In this document: positions 21,966 through 31,730 of the stretch, piece by piece
Layout of the letters: each line of letters begins with the position of its first letter
Numbering within the stretch: position 1 is the stretch's first letter
Source: Platerodrilus igneus
Taxonomy: Eukaryota > Arthropoda > Insecta > Coleoptera > Lycidae
NCBI GenBank assembly: GCA_036346225.1
Contig: JARFIW010001090.1
Coordinates: 62,001-126,000 of the forward strand
Length of the DNA stretch: 64,000 nucleotides
Direction: 5' to 3'
The notes under the pieces: model-generated
Told to the model about the DNA's origin: nothing
The model's database searches: none
Seen by the model: only the letters and a program-made list of their open reading frames with translations
Program-made: the position numbers and the translations under genes

Positions 21966-23878
21966 TGTTACGTACCAAGGGTCACTTTAACATTGTTATA
22001 GGTTAGTTTTTGGTGTACGGAAGTTTCCCGCCATAATTTTCAAATACGCGAGACGCGGGAATTTTTAAATAGACTAGGCGGTGCTTCCGATACGTCATGG
22101 TAGTGAGTTTGCGTAGTGTGCTTATCCCTAGAGGGTTAGGGCAATACTAGACAATGGGGTGGGAGAGTTCTCCGCTTCTCTCGCGATAACGCGGCTTTTT
22201 ACCTGGTATCGTCGTGTCAAGTGCACGTTTCTATCTCTGGTAACGTATCGTTAGGGTTTACCTATTTAGTTCCTTCCCTAATTATTGTTTGTCTACCGCA
22301 TACCTTCTCCTGTCCAAACCTTACATAGGTAAGAATCTGCGTCACCTAGGGCCTACCGACCTCCACATCTGTAGATGGAGAGACCTCATGTCTACCGTAG
22401 GTAGCCGAAGCTGCTCCGTACGCATTTGGTAACGTCAACGTGTCATCTCTAATTCCTCCGGAAGGAGCCCCGACTGGAGTGGTTAGAGGCCTACCCGATG
22501 CGATTTCAGGCGGAAGCAGGATACCTGATGTGAGTAATCTTTTACTTATTATTATTCTGTGCATGCCTTATTCTTGGTGTTAAAAATGTAGTAAATTTGC
22601 GTAGGATTGCGTAATATTGATGACATCATTGATAGTTGGCGCGCCCTAAATCTGTATAAGAATAAGTGCAGCCAACTGTTGATAGTGTCTATTACACCAT
22701 GCTACCGGTGTTGTAATTATCGAACTTTTAATTTTAACCACCATGTTTAACGTAAGAATTTGGCGCCCCACGTTGGGCGCCATATTCTTACGTTTAAAAC
22801 GGTACATATACCAAAAAGTTCTATAAATGCAACACCGGTAGCGTGGGTTAAGAGACACTATCAACAGTTGGCTGCACTTATTCTTATACAGATTTAGGGC
22901 GCGTCAACTATCAATGATGTCATCAATATTACGCAATCCTACGCAAATTTACTACATTTTTAACACCAAAAATAAGGCATGCACAAAATAAAAATACGTA
23001 AAAGATTACTCACATCAGGTACTCTGCTTCCGACTGCAATTTCACTCGGTAGGCCTCTAACCACTCCAGTCGGGCTCCTCCCGGAGGAATTAGAGATGAA
23101 CGTCGACGCTACCAAATGCGTGCAGAGCAGCTTCGGCTAGCTGCGGTAGACATGAGGGCGGCTCCGTGGCGTAGTGGTATGTGTGTGACTACTACGCCCT
23201 AGGTCCCGGGTTCGTATCCCGACACGGTCCGCTTGAAAAATGTTAGGCGAGCATTTTTCGCAAAAATACACCCTCGTTCGGATGAGAGGTAAAATGGAGG
23301 TCCCGTGTGTGAGTGTTGTCACGCACGTTAAAGATCCCTACCTTGCTTGGAACAGCAGGGGTTCGGCAAAATTCAAAATTTTCCAGGTAAAAAAAACTCG
23401 CTTCCTGGCCAATGTAGTACCTTCGGGTGGAGCATTGGAAAATCACATGTAATGCGGTAGACATGAGGTCATCCACAGGCATGAAGATTCGAAAGTCCTT
23501 AGGTGGCGGCAGATTCGTACCTATGTAGGGATTTGGCGGGAAAGAGGTAGAGGCAGACAAACAAAAGATAATTAGGTAGGGAACTACATAGGTAAACCCT
23601 AACGATACGTTACCAAAGATAGAAACGTGCACTTAACACGACGATACCAGGAAAAAAGCCACGTAATCGCGAGAGAAACGGAGAACTCTCCTACCCCATT
23701 CTCTAGTATTGCCCTATCCCTCTAGGGATAAGCACACTACGCAAACACACTACTCTGACGTACGGAAGTACCGCCTAGTCTATTTAAACATTCCCGCGTA
23801 TTTGAAAATATGGCGGGAAACTTCCGTATATCAAAAACTAACCTATAACAATGTTAAAGTGACCCTTGGCACGTAACA
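21966..23878. mobile_element. palindrome of two inverted LTRs joined at a primer-binding site
   Basis: Ends are TGTTACGTACC (left) and the same reversed (right). Arms of about 800 bp are inverted copies meeting near 22,775. A 4-bp duplication ATCT (21,962-21,965 and 23,879-23,882) restores an unbroken satellite tRNA-like segment when the insert is removed. Each arm runs from TG to an inner end followed by TGGCGCCC, a typical retrotransposon primer-binding site start. The centre joins TGGCGCCC to CACGTTGGGCGCCA, the site reversed. No protein is encoded. The arms are LTR-like, with the internal region lost. Confidence 0.75.
23158..23452 (+). mobile_element. tRNA-derived SINE inside the right LTR arm
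   Basis: A 16-bp target duplication, TGCGGTAGACATGAGG, lies at 23,142-23,157 and 23,453-23,468. The head is tRNA-like: GTGGCGTAGTGGTATG (A box) and GGGTTCGTATCCC (B box). The body holds CACGCACGTTAAAGATCCCT, a motif I recall from conserved central domains of invertebrate SINEs, and ends near CACATGTAA. The opposite LTR arm lacks it, which gives an empty-site control in the same element. It needs LINE machinery in trans. Confidence 0.85.
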
Positions 23879-24259
23879 ATCTCAGTTTTGCCGGAACTGA
23901 GCGTTTACCAATTACGCTACCGAGACCGATGACTATAGTTAGGAAATTTACAAATCTAAATCGTGTACAGCTATATATAAACCTAACTTTCAATTGCGTT
24001 TAGCATTTTTGTCAATCATATCTGACATTGTCAAGTTTTTTTACTTATGTCAGATATAGACAGGAGCAACGCTCAAAATTACGGCTATAAGCCAAGTATT
24101 AAGTATATAAATATTTTAAGTAGTTTTTTTATACAAGGTAAGTTGATAAATCATAACGTTTTACAATTAATAACATGAAATAATAACTTCGATTTTTTTA
24201 ATGCAAAGTCCAAATGATCATTTCAAATCGAGCTAGTAATTGAAAAAAGAAAAATATAA

Positions 24260-24333
24260 GGTCTTGGACAGGATTTGAACCTGCATCTCAGTTTTGCCGG
24301 AACTGTGCGTTTACCAATTACGCCAGTGAGACC
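24260..24333 (-). tRNA. tRNA-like segment, satellite copy 6
   Basis: Differs from consensus in the acceptor/D junction (GGTCTCACTGGCG). The other arms are intact. Confidence 0.4.
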
Positions 24334-24663
24334 GATGACTATATTTGGGAAATTTACAAATCTAAATCGTGTACAGAACTATATATAAACCTAACTTTCA
24401 ATTACGTTTAGCATTTTTATCAATCATATCTGACATTGTCAAGTTTTTTGACTTATGTCAGATATAGACAGGAGCAACACTCAAAATTATGGCTATAAGC
24501 CAAGTATTAAGTATATAAATATTTTCAGTAGTTTTTTACACAAGGTAAGTTGATAAATAATAACGTTTTACAATTAATAAGATGAAATAATAACTTCGAT
24601 TTTTTTTATGCAAAGCCCAAGTGATCATTTCAAATCGAGCTAGTAATTCAAAAAAAAATATAA

Positions 24664-24737
24664 GGTCTTGGACAGGATTTGAACCTGCATCTCAGTTTTG
24701 CCGGAACTGAGCGTTTACCAATTACGCCACCGAGACC
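24664..24737 (-). tRNA. tRNA-like segment, satellite copy 7
   Basis: CTCAGTT and AACTGAG extend the anticodon-type stem to seven pairs. Confidence 0.4.
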
Positions 24738-25071
24738 GATGACTATAGTTGGGAAATTTACAAATCTAAATCGTGTACAGAACTATATATAAACCTAACT
24801 TTCAATTACGTTTAGCATTTTTGTCAATCATATCTGACATTGCCAAGTTTTTTTACTTATGTCAGATATAGACAGGAGCAACGCTCAAAATTACGGCTAT
24901 AAGCCAAGTATTAAGTATATAAATATTTTAAGTAGTTTTTTTACACAAGGTAAGTTGATAAATAATAACGTTTTACAATTAATAAGATGAAATAATAACT
25001 TCGATTTTTTTTATGCAAAGCCCAAATGATCATTTCAAATCGAGCAAGTAATTGAAAAAAAGAAAATATAA

Positions 25072-25143
25072 GGTCTTGGACAGGATTTGAGCCTGCATCT
25101 GTTTTGCCGGAACTGTGTGTTTACCAATTACGCCACCGAGACC
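25072..25143 (-). tRNA. tRNA-like segment, satellite copy 8 (2-bp deletion)
   Basis: Two bases are missing on the 3' side of the anticodon-type stem, and the B box has GGCTC. The copy at 25,885 shares both changes. Confidence 0.3.
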
Positions 25144-25475
25144 GATGACTATAATTGGGAAATTTACAAATCTAAATTGTGTACAGAACTATACATAAAC
25201 CTAACTTTCAATTACGTTTAGCATTTTTGTCAATCATATCCGACATTGTCAAGTTTTTTTACTTATGTCAGATATAAACAGGAGCAACGCTCAAAATTAC
25301 GGCCATAAGCCAAGTATTAAGTATATAAATATTTTAAGTAGTTTTTTTACACAAGGTAAGTTGATAAATAATAACGTTTTACAATTAATAAGATGAAATA
25401 ATAACTTCGATTTTTTTTATGCAAAGCCCAAGTGATCATTTCAAATCGAGCTAGTAATTGAAAAAAAAAATATAA

Positions 25476-25549
25476 TGTCTTGGACAGGATTTGAACCTGC
25501 ATCTCAGTTTTGCCGAGCCTGAGCGTTTACCAAATACGCCACCGAGACC
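25476..25549 (-). tRNA. tRNA-like segment, satellite copy 9
   Basis: The anticodon-type stem is disrupted (CAGGCTCGGCAAAACTG), while the A and B boxes remain. Confidence 0.3.
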
Positions 25550-25884
25550 GATGACTATAGTTGGGAAATTTACAAATCTAAATCGTGTACAGAACTATAC
25601 ATAAACCTAACTTTCAATTACGTTTAGCATTTTTGTCAATCATATCCGACATTGTCAAGTTTTTTTACTTATAAAAGAATCAAGACAGGAAGCAACGCTC
25701 AAAATTACGACTATAAGCCAAGTATTAAATATATAAATATTTTAAGTAGTTTTTTTACACAAGGTAAGTTGATAAATACTAACGTATTACAATTAATAAG
25801 ATGAATTAATAACTACGATTTTTTTATGCAAAGCTCAAATGATCATTTCAAATCGAGATAGTAATTGAAAGATGGAAAATATAA

Positions 25885-25956
25885 GGTCCTGGACAGGATT
25901 TGAGCCTGCATCTGTTTTGCCGGAAATGTGTGTTTACCAATTACGCCACCGAGACC
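25885..25956 (-). tRNA. tRNA-like segment, satellite copy 10 (2-bp deletion)
   Basis: Same deletion and B-box change as copy 8, two monomers away. Confidence 0.3.
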
Positions 25957-26292
25957 GATGACTATAATTGGGAAATTTACAAATCTAAATTGTGTACAGA
26001 ACTATACATAAACCTAACTTTCAATTACGTTTAGCATTTTTGTCAATCATTTCTGACATTGTCAAGTTTTTTTACTTATGTCAGATATAGACAAGAAGCA
26101 ACGCTCAAAATTACGGCTATAAGCCAAGTATTAAATATATAAATATTTTAGGTAGTTTTTTTTACACAAGGTAAGTTGATAAATACTAACGTATTACAAT
26201 TAATAAGATGAAATAATAACTTAGACTTTTTTTATGCAAAGCCCAAATGATCACTTCAAATCGAGCTAGTAATTGTAAGAAGGAAAATATAA

Positions 26293-26366
26293 GGTTTTGG
26301 ACAGGATTTGAAACTACATTTCAGTTTTTCCAGAACTGTGCGTTTATCAACTATGTCACCGAGACC
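26293..26366 (-). tRNA. tRNA-like segment, satellite copy 11, degraded
   Basis: Many changes, including AGTTTCAAATCC at the B box and TCTGGAAAAACTG in the anticodon arm. Confidence 0.25.
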
Positions 26367-26703
26367 GATGATTATAATTCGGAAAATTTACAAATCTAAA
26401 TCATATACAGAACTATATATAAACCTAACTTTCAATTACGTTTAGCATTTTTGCCAATCATATCTGACATTGTCAAGTTTTTTGATTTATGTCAGATATA
26501 GACAGGAAGCAACGCTCAAAATTACGGCTATAAGCCAAGTATAAAATATATAAATATTTTAAGTAGTTTTTTTACACAAGGTAAGTTGATAAATATTAAC
26601 GTATTACAAATAATAAGGTGAATTAATAACTTCGATTTTTTTTTATGCAAAGCTCAAATGATCATTTCAAATCGAGATAGTAATTGAAAAAAGAAAAATA
26701 TAA

Positions 26704-26777
26704 GGTCCTGGACAGGATTTGAGCCTATATCTCAGTTTTACCGGAACTGTGCGGTTACCAATTATGCCACCAAGACC
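26704..26777 (-). tRNA. tRNA-like segment, satellite copy 12
   Basis: The loop is CCGGTAA. The T-arm is changed (ATAGGCTCAAATCC). Confidence 0.3.
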
Positions 26778-27138
26778 GATGACTATAATTGGGAAATTTA
26801 CAAATCTAAATCGTGTACAGAACTATACATAAACCTAACTTTCAATTACGTTTAGCATTTTTGTCAATCATATCTGACATTGTCAAGTTTTTTTACTTAT
26901 GTCAGATATAAAGTTTTTTTACTTATGTCAGATATAGACAAGAAGCAACGCTCAAAATTACGGCTATAAGACAAGTATTAAATATATAAATATTTTAAGT
27001 AGTTTTTTTACACAAGGTCAGTTGATAAATACTAACGTATTACACTTAATAAGATGAAATAATAACTTAGACTTTTTTTATGCAAAGCCCAAATGATCAC
27101 TTCAAATCGAGCTAGTAATTGTAAGAAGGAAAATATAA

Positions 27139-27212
27139 AGTCTTGGACAGGATTTGAACCTGCATTTCAGTTTTGCCAGAACTGTGCGTTTACCAACTAC
27201 GCCACCAAGACC
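27139..27212 (-). tRNA. tRNA-like segment, satellite copy 13
   Basis: The loop is CTGGCAA, so position 33 is T here and the anticodon position reads GGC. The acceptor begins GGTCTTG, pairing perfectly with CAAGACT except at the last base. Confidence 0.4.
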
Positions 27213-27556
27213 GATGATTATAATTGGAAAATTTACAAATCTAAATCATATACAGAACTATACATAAACCTAACTTTCAATTACGTTTAGCATTTTTGAC
27301 AATCATATATGACATTGTCAAGTTTTTTGACTTATGTCAGATATAGACAGGAAGCAACGCTCAAAATTACGGCTAGAAGCCAAGTATTAAATATATAATA
27401 ATTTTAAGTGGCTTTTTTACACAAGGTAAGTTGATAAATACTAACGTATTACAATTAATAAGATGAAATAATAACTTAGATGTTTTTATTATGCAAAGCC
27501 CAAATGATCACTTCAAACCGAGCTGGTAATTGTAAGAAGGAAAATATAAAGTCTTG

Positions 27557-28165
27557 TTAATTTTTAAAATCTATTTTATTTACGTTTCGATCCATGACCT
27601 AGGATCGTTGTCAAAATAATAAAAACTTCAAGTTTGACGTTTATGACATAAATTGAAGGTTACTTTGATTTATTGATGTTTGAAATATTTGGTTTGAGTA
27701 CACTAAGCAAAAATTTTTAAAGTTTAAAAGAATGATTGCCTTCAATTTGTGTTGCGACCTGGGATCGACTTTCCTATGGTAGCCAATACGCTTAACGTGA
27801 AATCAGCTGATTAATTTTTATTGGTGAATTTTATATAAATTCAATAATTTGGGAAACATTTTTTAACATGTTTCTATTTATACAATTGAGAGATTTCTGA
27901 TTTTATGTCTTATTTTACCGAGATTCAGTGAAGGGGGTTAAGCAACCTGTGGCTACCAAGATCCCCCAACATTTATAATATGCCGAAATAATGGTTTTCT
28001 AGTTAATATGCTTATTGTTATATAATTAGTTATTGTATGTATAAATAGAAATCATGTATGTAGGCTGTATTTCATGTTAATATCGCAAGGAAAACCCAGG
28101 AAAAACTTGCAATGCTACCTAGATATTGTGGGCATTTGATCTTCATTTGTTATTCATTCATTTGT
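27557..28165 (-). mobile_element. Penelope-like element family 1, terminal fragment (pseudo-LTR)
   Basis: About 600 bp equal to the pseudo-LTR and extreme 3' end of the PLE composite at 30,080, with the same junction to satellite (TATAAAGTCTTG, then TTAATTTTTAAAATC). It contains the CGATCC...GGATCG stem (near 27,585) and the hairpin module (27,919-28,003). It fades into ATTCATTTGTT repeats near 28,150 and joins satellite in mid-monomer. There is no target duplication on that side, so it is a duplication product, not a fresh insertion. Confidence 0.75.
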
Positions 28166-28408
28166 CATTCATTTGTTATTTAAGTCAAAAGACTTATGTC
28201 AGATATAGACAGGAAGCAACGCTCAAAATTACGGCTATAAGCCAAGTATGAAATATATAAATATTTTAAGTAGTTTTTTTACACAAGGTAAGTTGATAAA
28301 TACTAACGTATTACAATTAATAAGATGAACTAATAACTTTGATTTTTTTATGCAAAGCCCAAATGATCATTTCGAATCGAGCTAGTAATTGTAAGAAGGA
28401 AAATATAA

Positions 28409-28482
28409 GGTCCTGGACAGGATTTGAACCTGCATCTCAGTTTTGCCGGAACTATGCGTTTACCAATTACGCCACCGAGACC
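28409..28482 (-). tRNA. tRNA-like segment, satellite copy 14
   Basis: Consensus except for one base (CATAGTT) in the anticodon-type stem. Confidence 0.4.
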
Positions 28483-28817
28483 GATGACTATAATTGGGAA
28501 CTTTACAAATCTAAATCGTGTACAGAACTATACATAAACTAAACTTTCAATTGCGTTTAGCATTTTTGTCAATCATATCTGACATTGTCAAGTTTTTGAC
28601 TTATGTCAAATATAGGCAGGAAGCAACGTTCAAAATTACGACTATAAGCCAAGTATTAAATATAGTAATATTTTAAGAAGTTCTTTTACACAAGGTAAGT
28701 TGATAAATACTAACGTATTACAATTAATAAGATGAAATAATAACTTCGATTTTTTTTTATGCAAAGCCCAAATGATCATTTCGAATCGAGCTAGTAATTG
28801 TAAGAAAGAAAACATAA

Positions 28818-28890
28818 GGTCCTAAACAGGATTTGAACCTGCATCTCAGTTTTGCCAAAACTGTCGTTTACCAATTACGCCACTGAGACC
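28818..28890 (-). tRNA. tRNA-like segment, satellite copy 15 (1-bp deletion)
   Basis: One base is lost between D-arm and anticodon arm (AACGACAGTT). The loop is TTGGCAA, with T at position 33. Confidence 0.3.
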
Positions 28891-29226
28891 GATGACTATA
28901 ATTGGAAAATTTACAAATCTAAATGATGTACAGAACTATACATAAACCTAACTTTCAATTAGGTTTAGCATTTTTGTTAATCATATCTGACATTGTCAAG
29001 TTTTTTGACTTATGTCAGATATAGACAGGAACCAACGCTCAAAATCACGGCTATAAGCCAAGTATTAAATATATAAATATTTTAATTAGTTTTTTTACAC
29101 AAGGTAAGTTGATAAATGCTAACGTATTACAATTAATAAGATGAAATAATAACTTCGATCTTTTTTTACGCAGAGCCCAAATGATCATTTCAAATCGAGC
29201 TAGTAATTGAAAAAAGGAAAATATAA

Positions 29227-29300
29227 AGTCTTAGACAGGATTTGAACCTGTATCTCAGTTTTGCCGGAACTGTGTGTTTACCAATTACGCCACCGAGACC
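29227..29300 (-). tRNA. tRNA-like segment, satellite copy 16
   Basis: Consensus anticodon arm. The D-arm second strand reads ACACA in place of GCACA. Confidence 0.4.
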
Positions 29301-29662
29301 GATGACTATAATTGGGAAATTTACAAATCTAAATCGTGTACAGAACTATACATAAACCTAACTTTCAATTACGTTTAGCATTTTTGTCAATCATATCTGA
29401 CATTGTCAAGTTTTTTTAATTATGTCAGATATAAAGTTTTTTTACTTATGTCAGATATAGACAAGAAGCAACGCTCAAAATTACGGCTATAAGCCAAGTA
29501 TTAAATATATAAATATTTTAATTAGTTTTTTTACACAAGGTAAGTTGATAAATGCTAACGTCTTACAATTAATAAGATGAAATAATAACTTCGATCTTTT
29601 TTTACGCAGAGCCCAAATGATCATTTCAAATCGAGCTAGTAATTGAAAAAAGGAAAATATAA

Positions 29663-29736
29663 AGTCTTAGACAGGATTTGAACCTGTATCTCAGTTTTGC
29701 CGGAACTGTGTGTTTACCAATTACGCCACCGAGACC
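29663..29736 (-). tRNA. tRNA-like segment, satellite copy 17
   Basis: Same variants as copy 16. The flanking sequence then breaks (CATATACATTT in place of the usual ATTGGGAAATTT). Confidence 0.4.
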
Positions 29737-30639
29737 GATGACTATACATATACATTTACAAATCTAAATCATATACAGAACTATACATAAACCTAACTTT
29801 CAAATACGTTTAGCATTTTTATCAATCATATCTGACATTGTCAAGTTTTTTGACTTATGTCAGATATAGACAGGAAGCAACGCTCAAAATTACGGCTAGA
29901 AGCCAAGTATTAAATATATAATAATTTTAAGTGGCTTTTTTACACAAGGTAAGTTGATAAATACTAACGTATTACAATTAATAAGATGAAATAATAACTT
30001 AGATGTTTTTATTATGCAAAGCCCAAATGATCACTTCAAACCGAGCTGGTAATTGTAAGAAGGAAAATATAAAGTCTTGTTAATTTTTAAAATCTATTTT
30101 ATTTACGTTTCGATCCATGACCTAGGATCGTTGTCAAAATAATAAAAACTTCAAGTTTGACGTTTATGACATAAATTGAAGGTTACTTTGATTTATTGAT
30201 GTTTGAAATATTTGGTTTGAGTACACTAAGCAAAAATTTTAAAGTTTAAAAGAATGATTGCCTTCAATTTGTGTTGCGACCTGGGATCGACTTTCCTATG
30301 GTAGCCAATACGCTTAACGTGAAATCAGCTGATTAATTTTATTGGTGAATTTTATATAAATTCAATAATTTGGGAAACATGTTTTAACATGTTTCTATTT
30401 ATACAATTGAGAGATTTCTGATTTTATGTCTTATTTTACCGAGATTCAGTGAAGGGGTTAAGCAACCTGTGGCTACCAAGATCCCCAACATTTATAATAT
30501 GCCGAAATAATGGTTTTCTAGTTAATATGCTTATTGTTCTGTAATTAGTTATTGTATGTATAAATAGAAATCATGTATGTAGGCTGTATTTCATGTTAAT
30601 ATCGCAAGGAAAACCCAGGAAAAACTTGCAATGCTACCT

Positions 30640-31245
30640 AGATATTGTGGGCATTTGATCTTCATTTGTTATTTCTTTTGTTATTTCTTTTAGTAATGGA
30701 ATCCATTGTTTACTGAAAGTCACGGATTTGTTTGCAACGCAGTTATTTTTATGTAGGGTTATATAGGCAGCTTCTTTGATTTTGCGTTTTGGTGGTTTTC
30801 TTCTTTGTCGATAATTTTGCATCTTCCCATTTTATTTTATGACTGGAGTCCCATGCATGTTGGCAAATCATGGATTTTCAAATTTTCTATTTTTATATAT
30901 GATTTATGTTCTCTTAATCGAACTTCAAATGGTCTGGAAGTTTCTCCTATATAAAACTTATTACATTCGCACGGTATTTTGTAGATACAGTTTTTGAATT
31001 TTGTATTGCGTTTTGGGTTTTGTTTTGTTAATTGTGCTCTTAGTGTATTGTTGGTTCTAAATACTGTTTTAATTCTAAATTTGTTTCCTATTCTTTGAAT
31101 TTTTCGGAGAATCCTTTTATGTATGGTATTGAGAGCATTTTGTGGAGTGTATCGTTGTTTTGTTTTCTTTTCTTTATTTTTAGGGTTTTATTCATTTCTT
31201 TCTCTATTATTCTTTTAGGATATTTGTTTTCTATTAGTGTATATC
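30640..31245 (-). pseudogene. PLE family 1 GIY-YIG endonuclease end, inverted partial copy
   Basis: The minus strand encodes the last third of the PLE protein, starting near IRYTLIENKYPKRII and running through the GIY-YIG region (CIYKIPCECNKFYIGE) to the C-terminus at 30,640-30,822, which ends MPTISR-stop. The RT core is missing. At 31,225-31,265 it meets the plus-strand copy across an ATTT/TATTT repeat. The frame is broken at several A/T runs. Confidence 0.75.
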
Positions 31246-31264
31246 TGATTTTTATTTATTTATT

Positions 31265-31730
31265 TTATTTATTTCTATTTATACATACAATAACTAATTA
31301 CATAACAATAAGCATATTAACTAGAAAACTATTATTTCGGCATATTATAAATGTTGGGGGATCTTGGTAGCCACAGGTTGCTTAACCCCCTTCACTGAAT
31401 CTCGGTAAAATAAGACATAAAATCAGAAATCTCTCAATTGTATAAATAGAAACATGTTAAAAAAAAATGTTTCCCAAATTATTGAATTTATATAAAATTC
31501 ACCAATAAAAATTAATCAGCTGATTTCACGTTAAGCGTATTGGCTACCATAGGAAAGTCGATCCCAGGTCGCAACACAAATTGAAGGCAATCATTCTTTT
31601 AAACTTTAAAAATTTTTGCTTAGTGTACTCAAACCAAATATTTCAAACATCAATAAATCAAAGTAACCTTCAATTTATGTCATAAACGTCAAACTTGAAG
31701 TTTTTATTATTTTGACAACGATCCTAGGTC
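31265..31730 (+). repeat. PLE family 1 pseudo-LTR, first plus-strand copy
   Basis: Contains the hairpin module (31,322-31,405), an ATCAGCTGAT palindrome near 31,517, and TTGACAA, CGATCC, GGATCG, AAAC in the order of a hammerhead ribozyme core (31,712-31,742). The ORF's ATG (31,731) lies inside that stem-loop. Further copies are at about 34,050-34,530, 37,070-37,560 and reversed at 27,557 and 30,080. Confidence 0.75.

Larger units (their letters stand above)
23883..27556 (-). repeat. tRNA-like satellite array, block 2
   Basis: About nine monomers. tRNA-like starts are at 24,260, 24,664, 25,072, 25,476, 25,885, 26,293, 26,704 and 27,139, and a ninth is truncated at 27,545. Spacings are 404-411 bp except 26,704 to 27,139 (435 bp), which holds a 26-27 bp internal duplication of the hairpin arm near 26,900. 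The last monomer ends at TATAAAGTCTTG, where PLE sequence begins. Confidence 0.9.
28185..30079 (-). repeat. tRNA-like satellite array, block 3
   Basis: tRNA-like starts are at 28,409, 28,818, 29,227 and 29,662, with a truncated one at 30,068. The 435-bp spacing (29,227 to 29,662) repeats the anomaly of block 2 exactly 2,523 bp downstream. Confidence 0.9.

Noticed and set aside
27093..27290. Small ORFs with SWTGFEPAFQFCQNC in satellite monomers (also at 28,339)
   Set aside because: They arise from reading the antisense of the tRNA-like segment and occur wherever the monomer happens to lack a stop.
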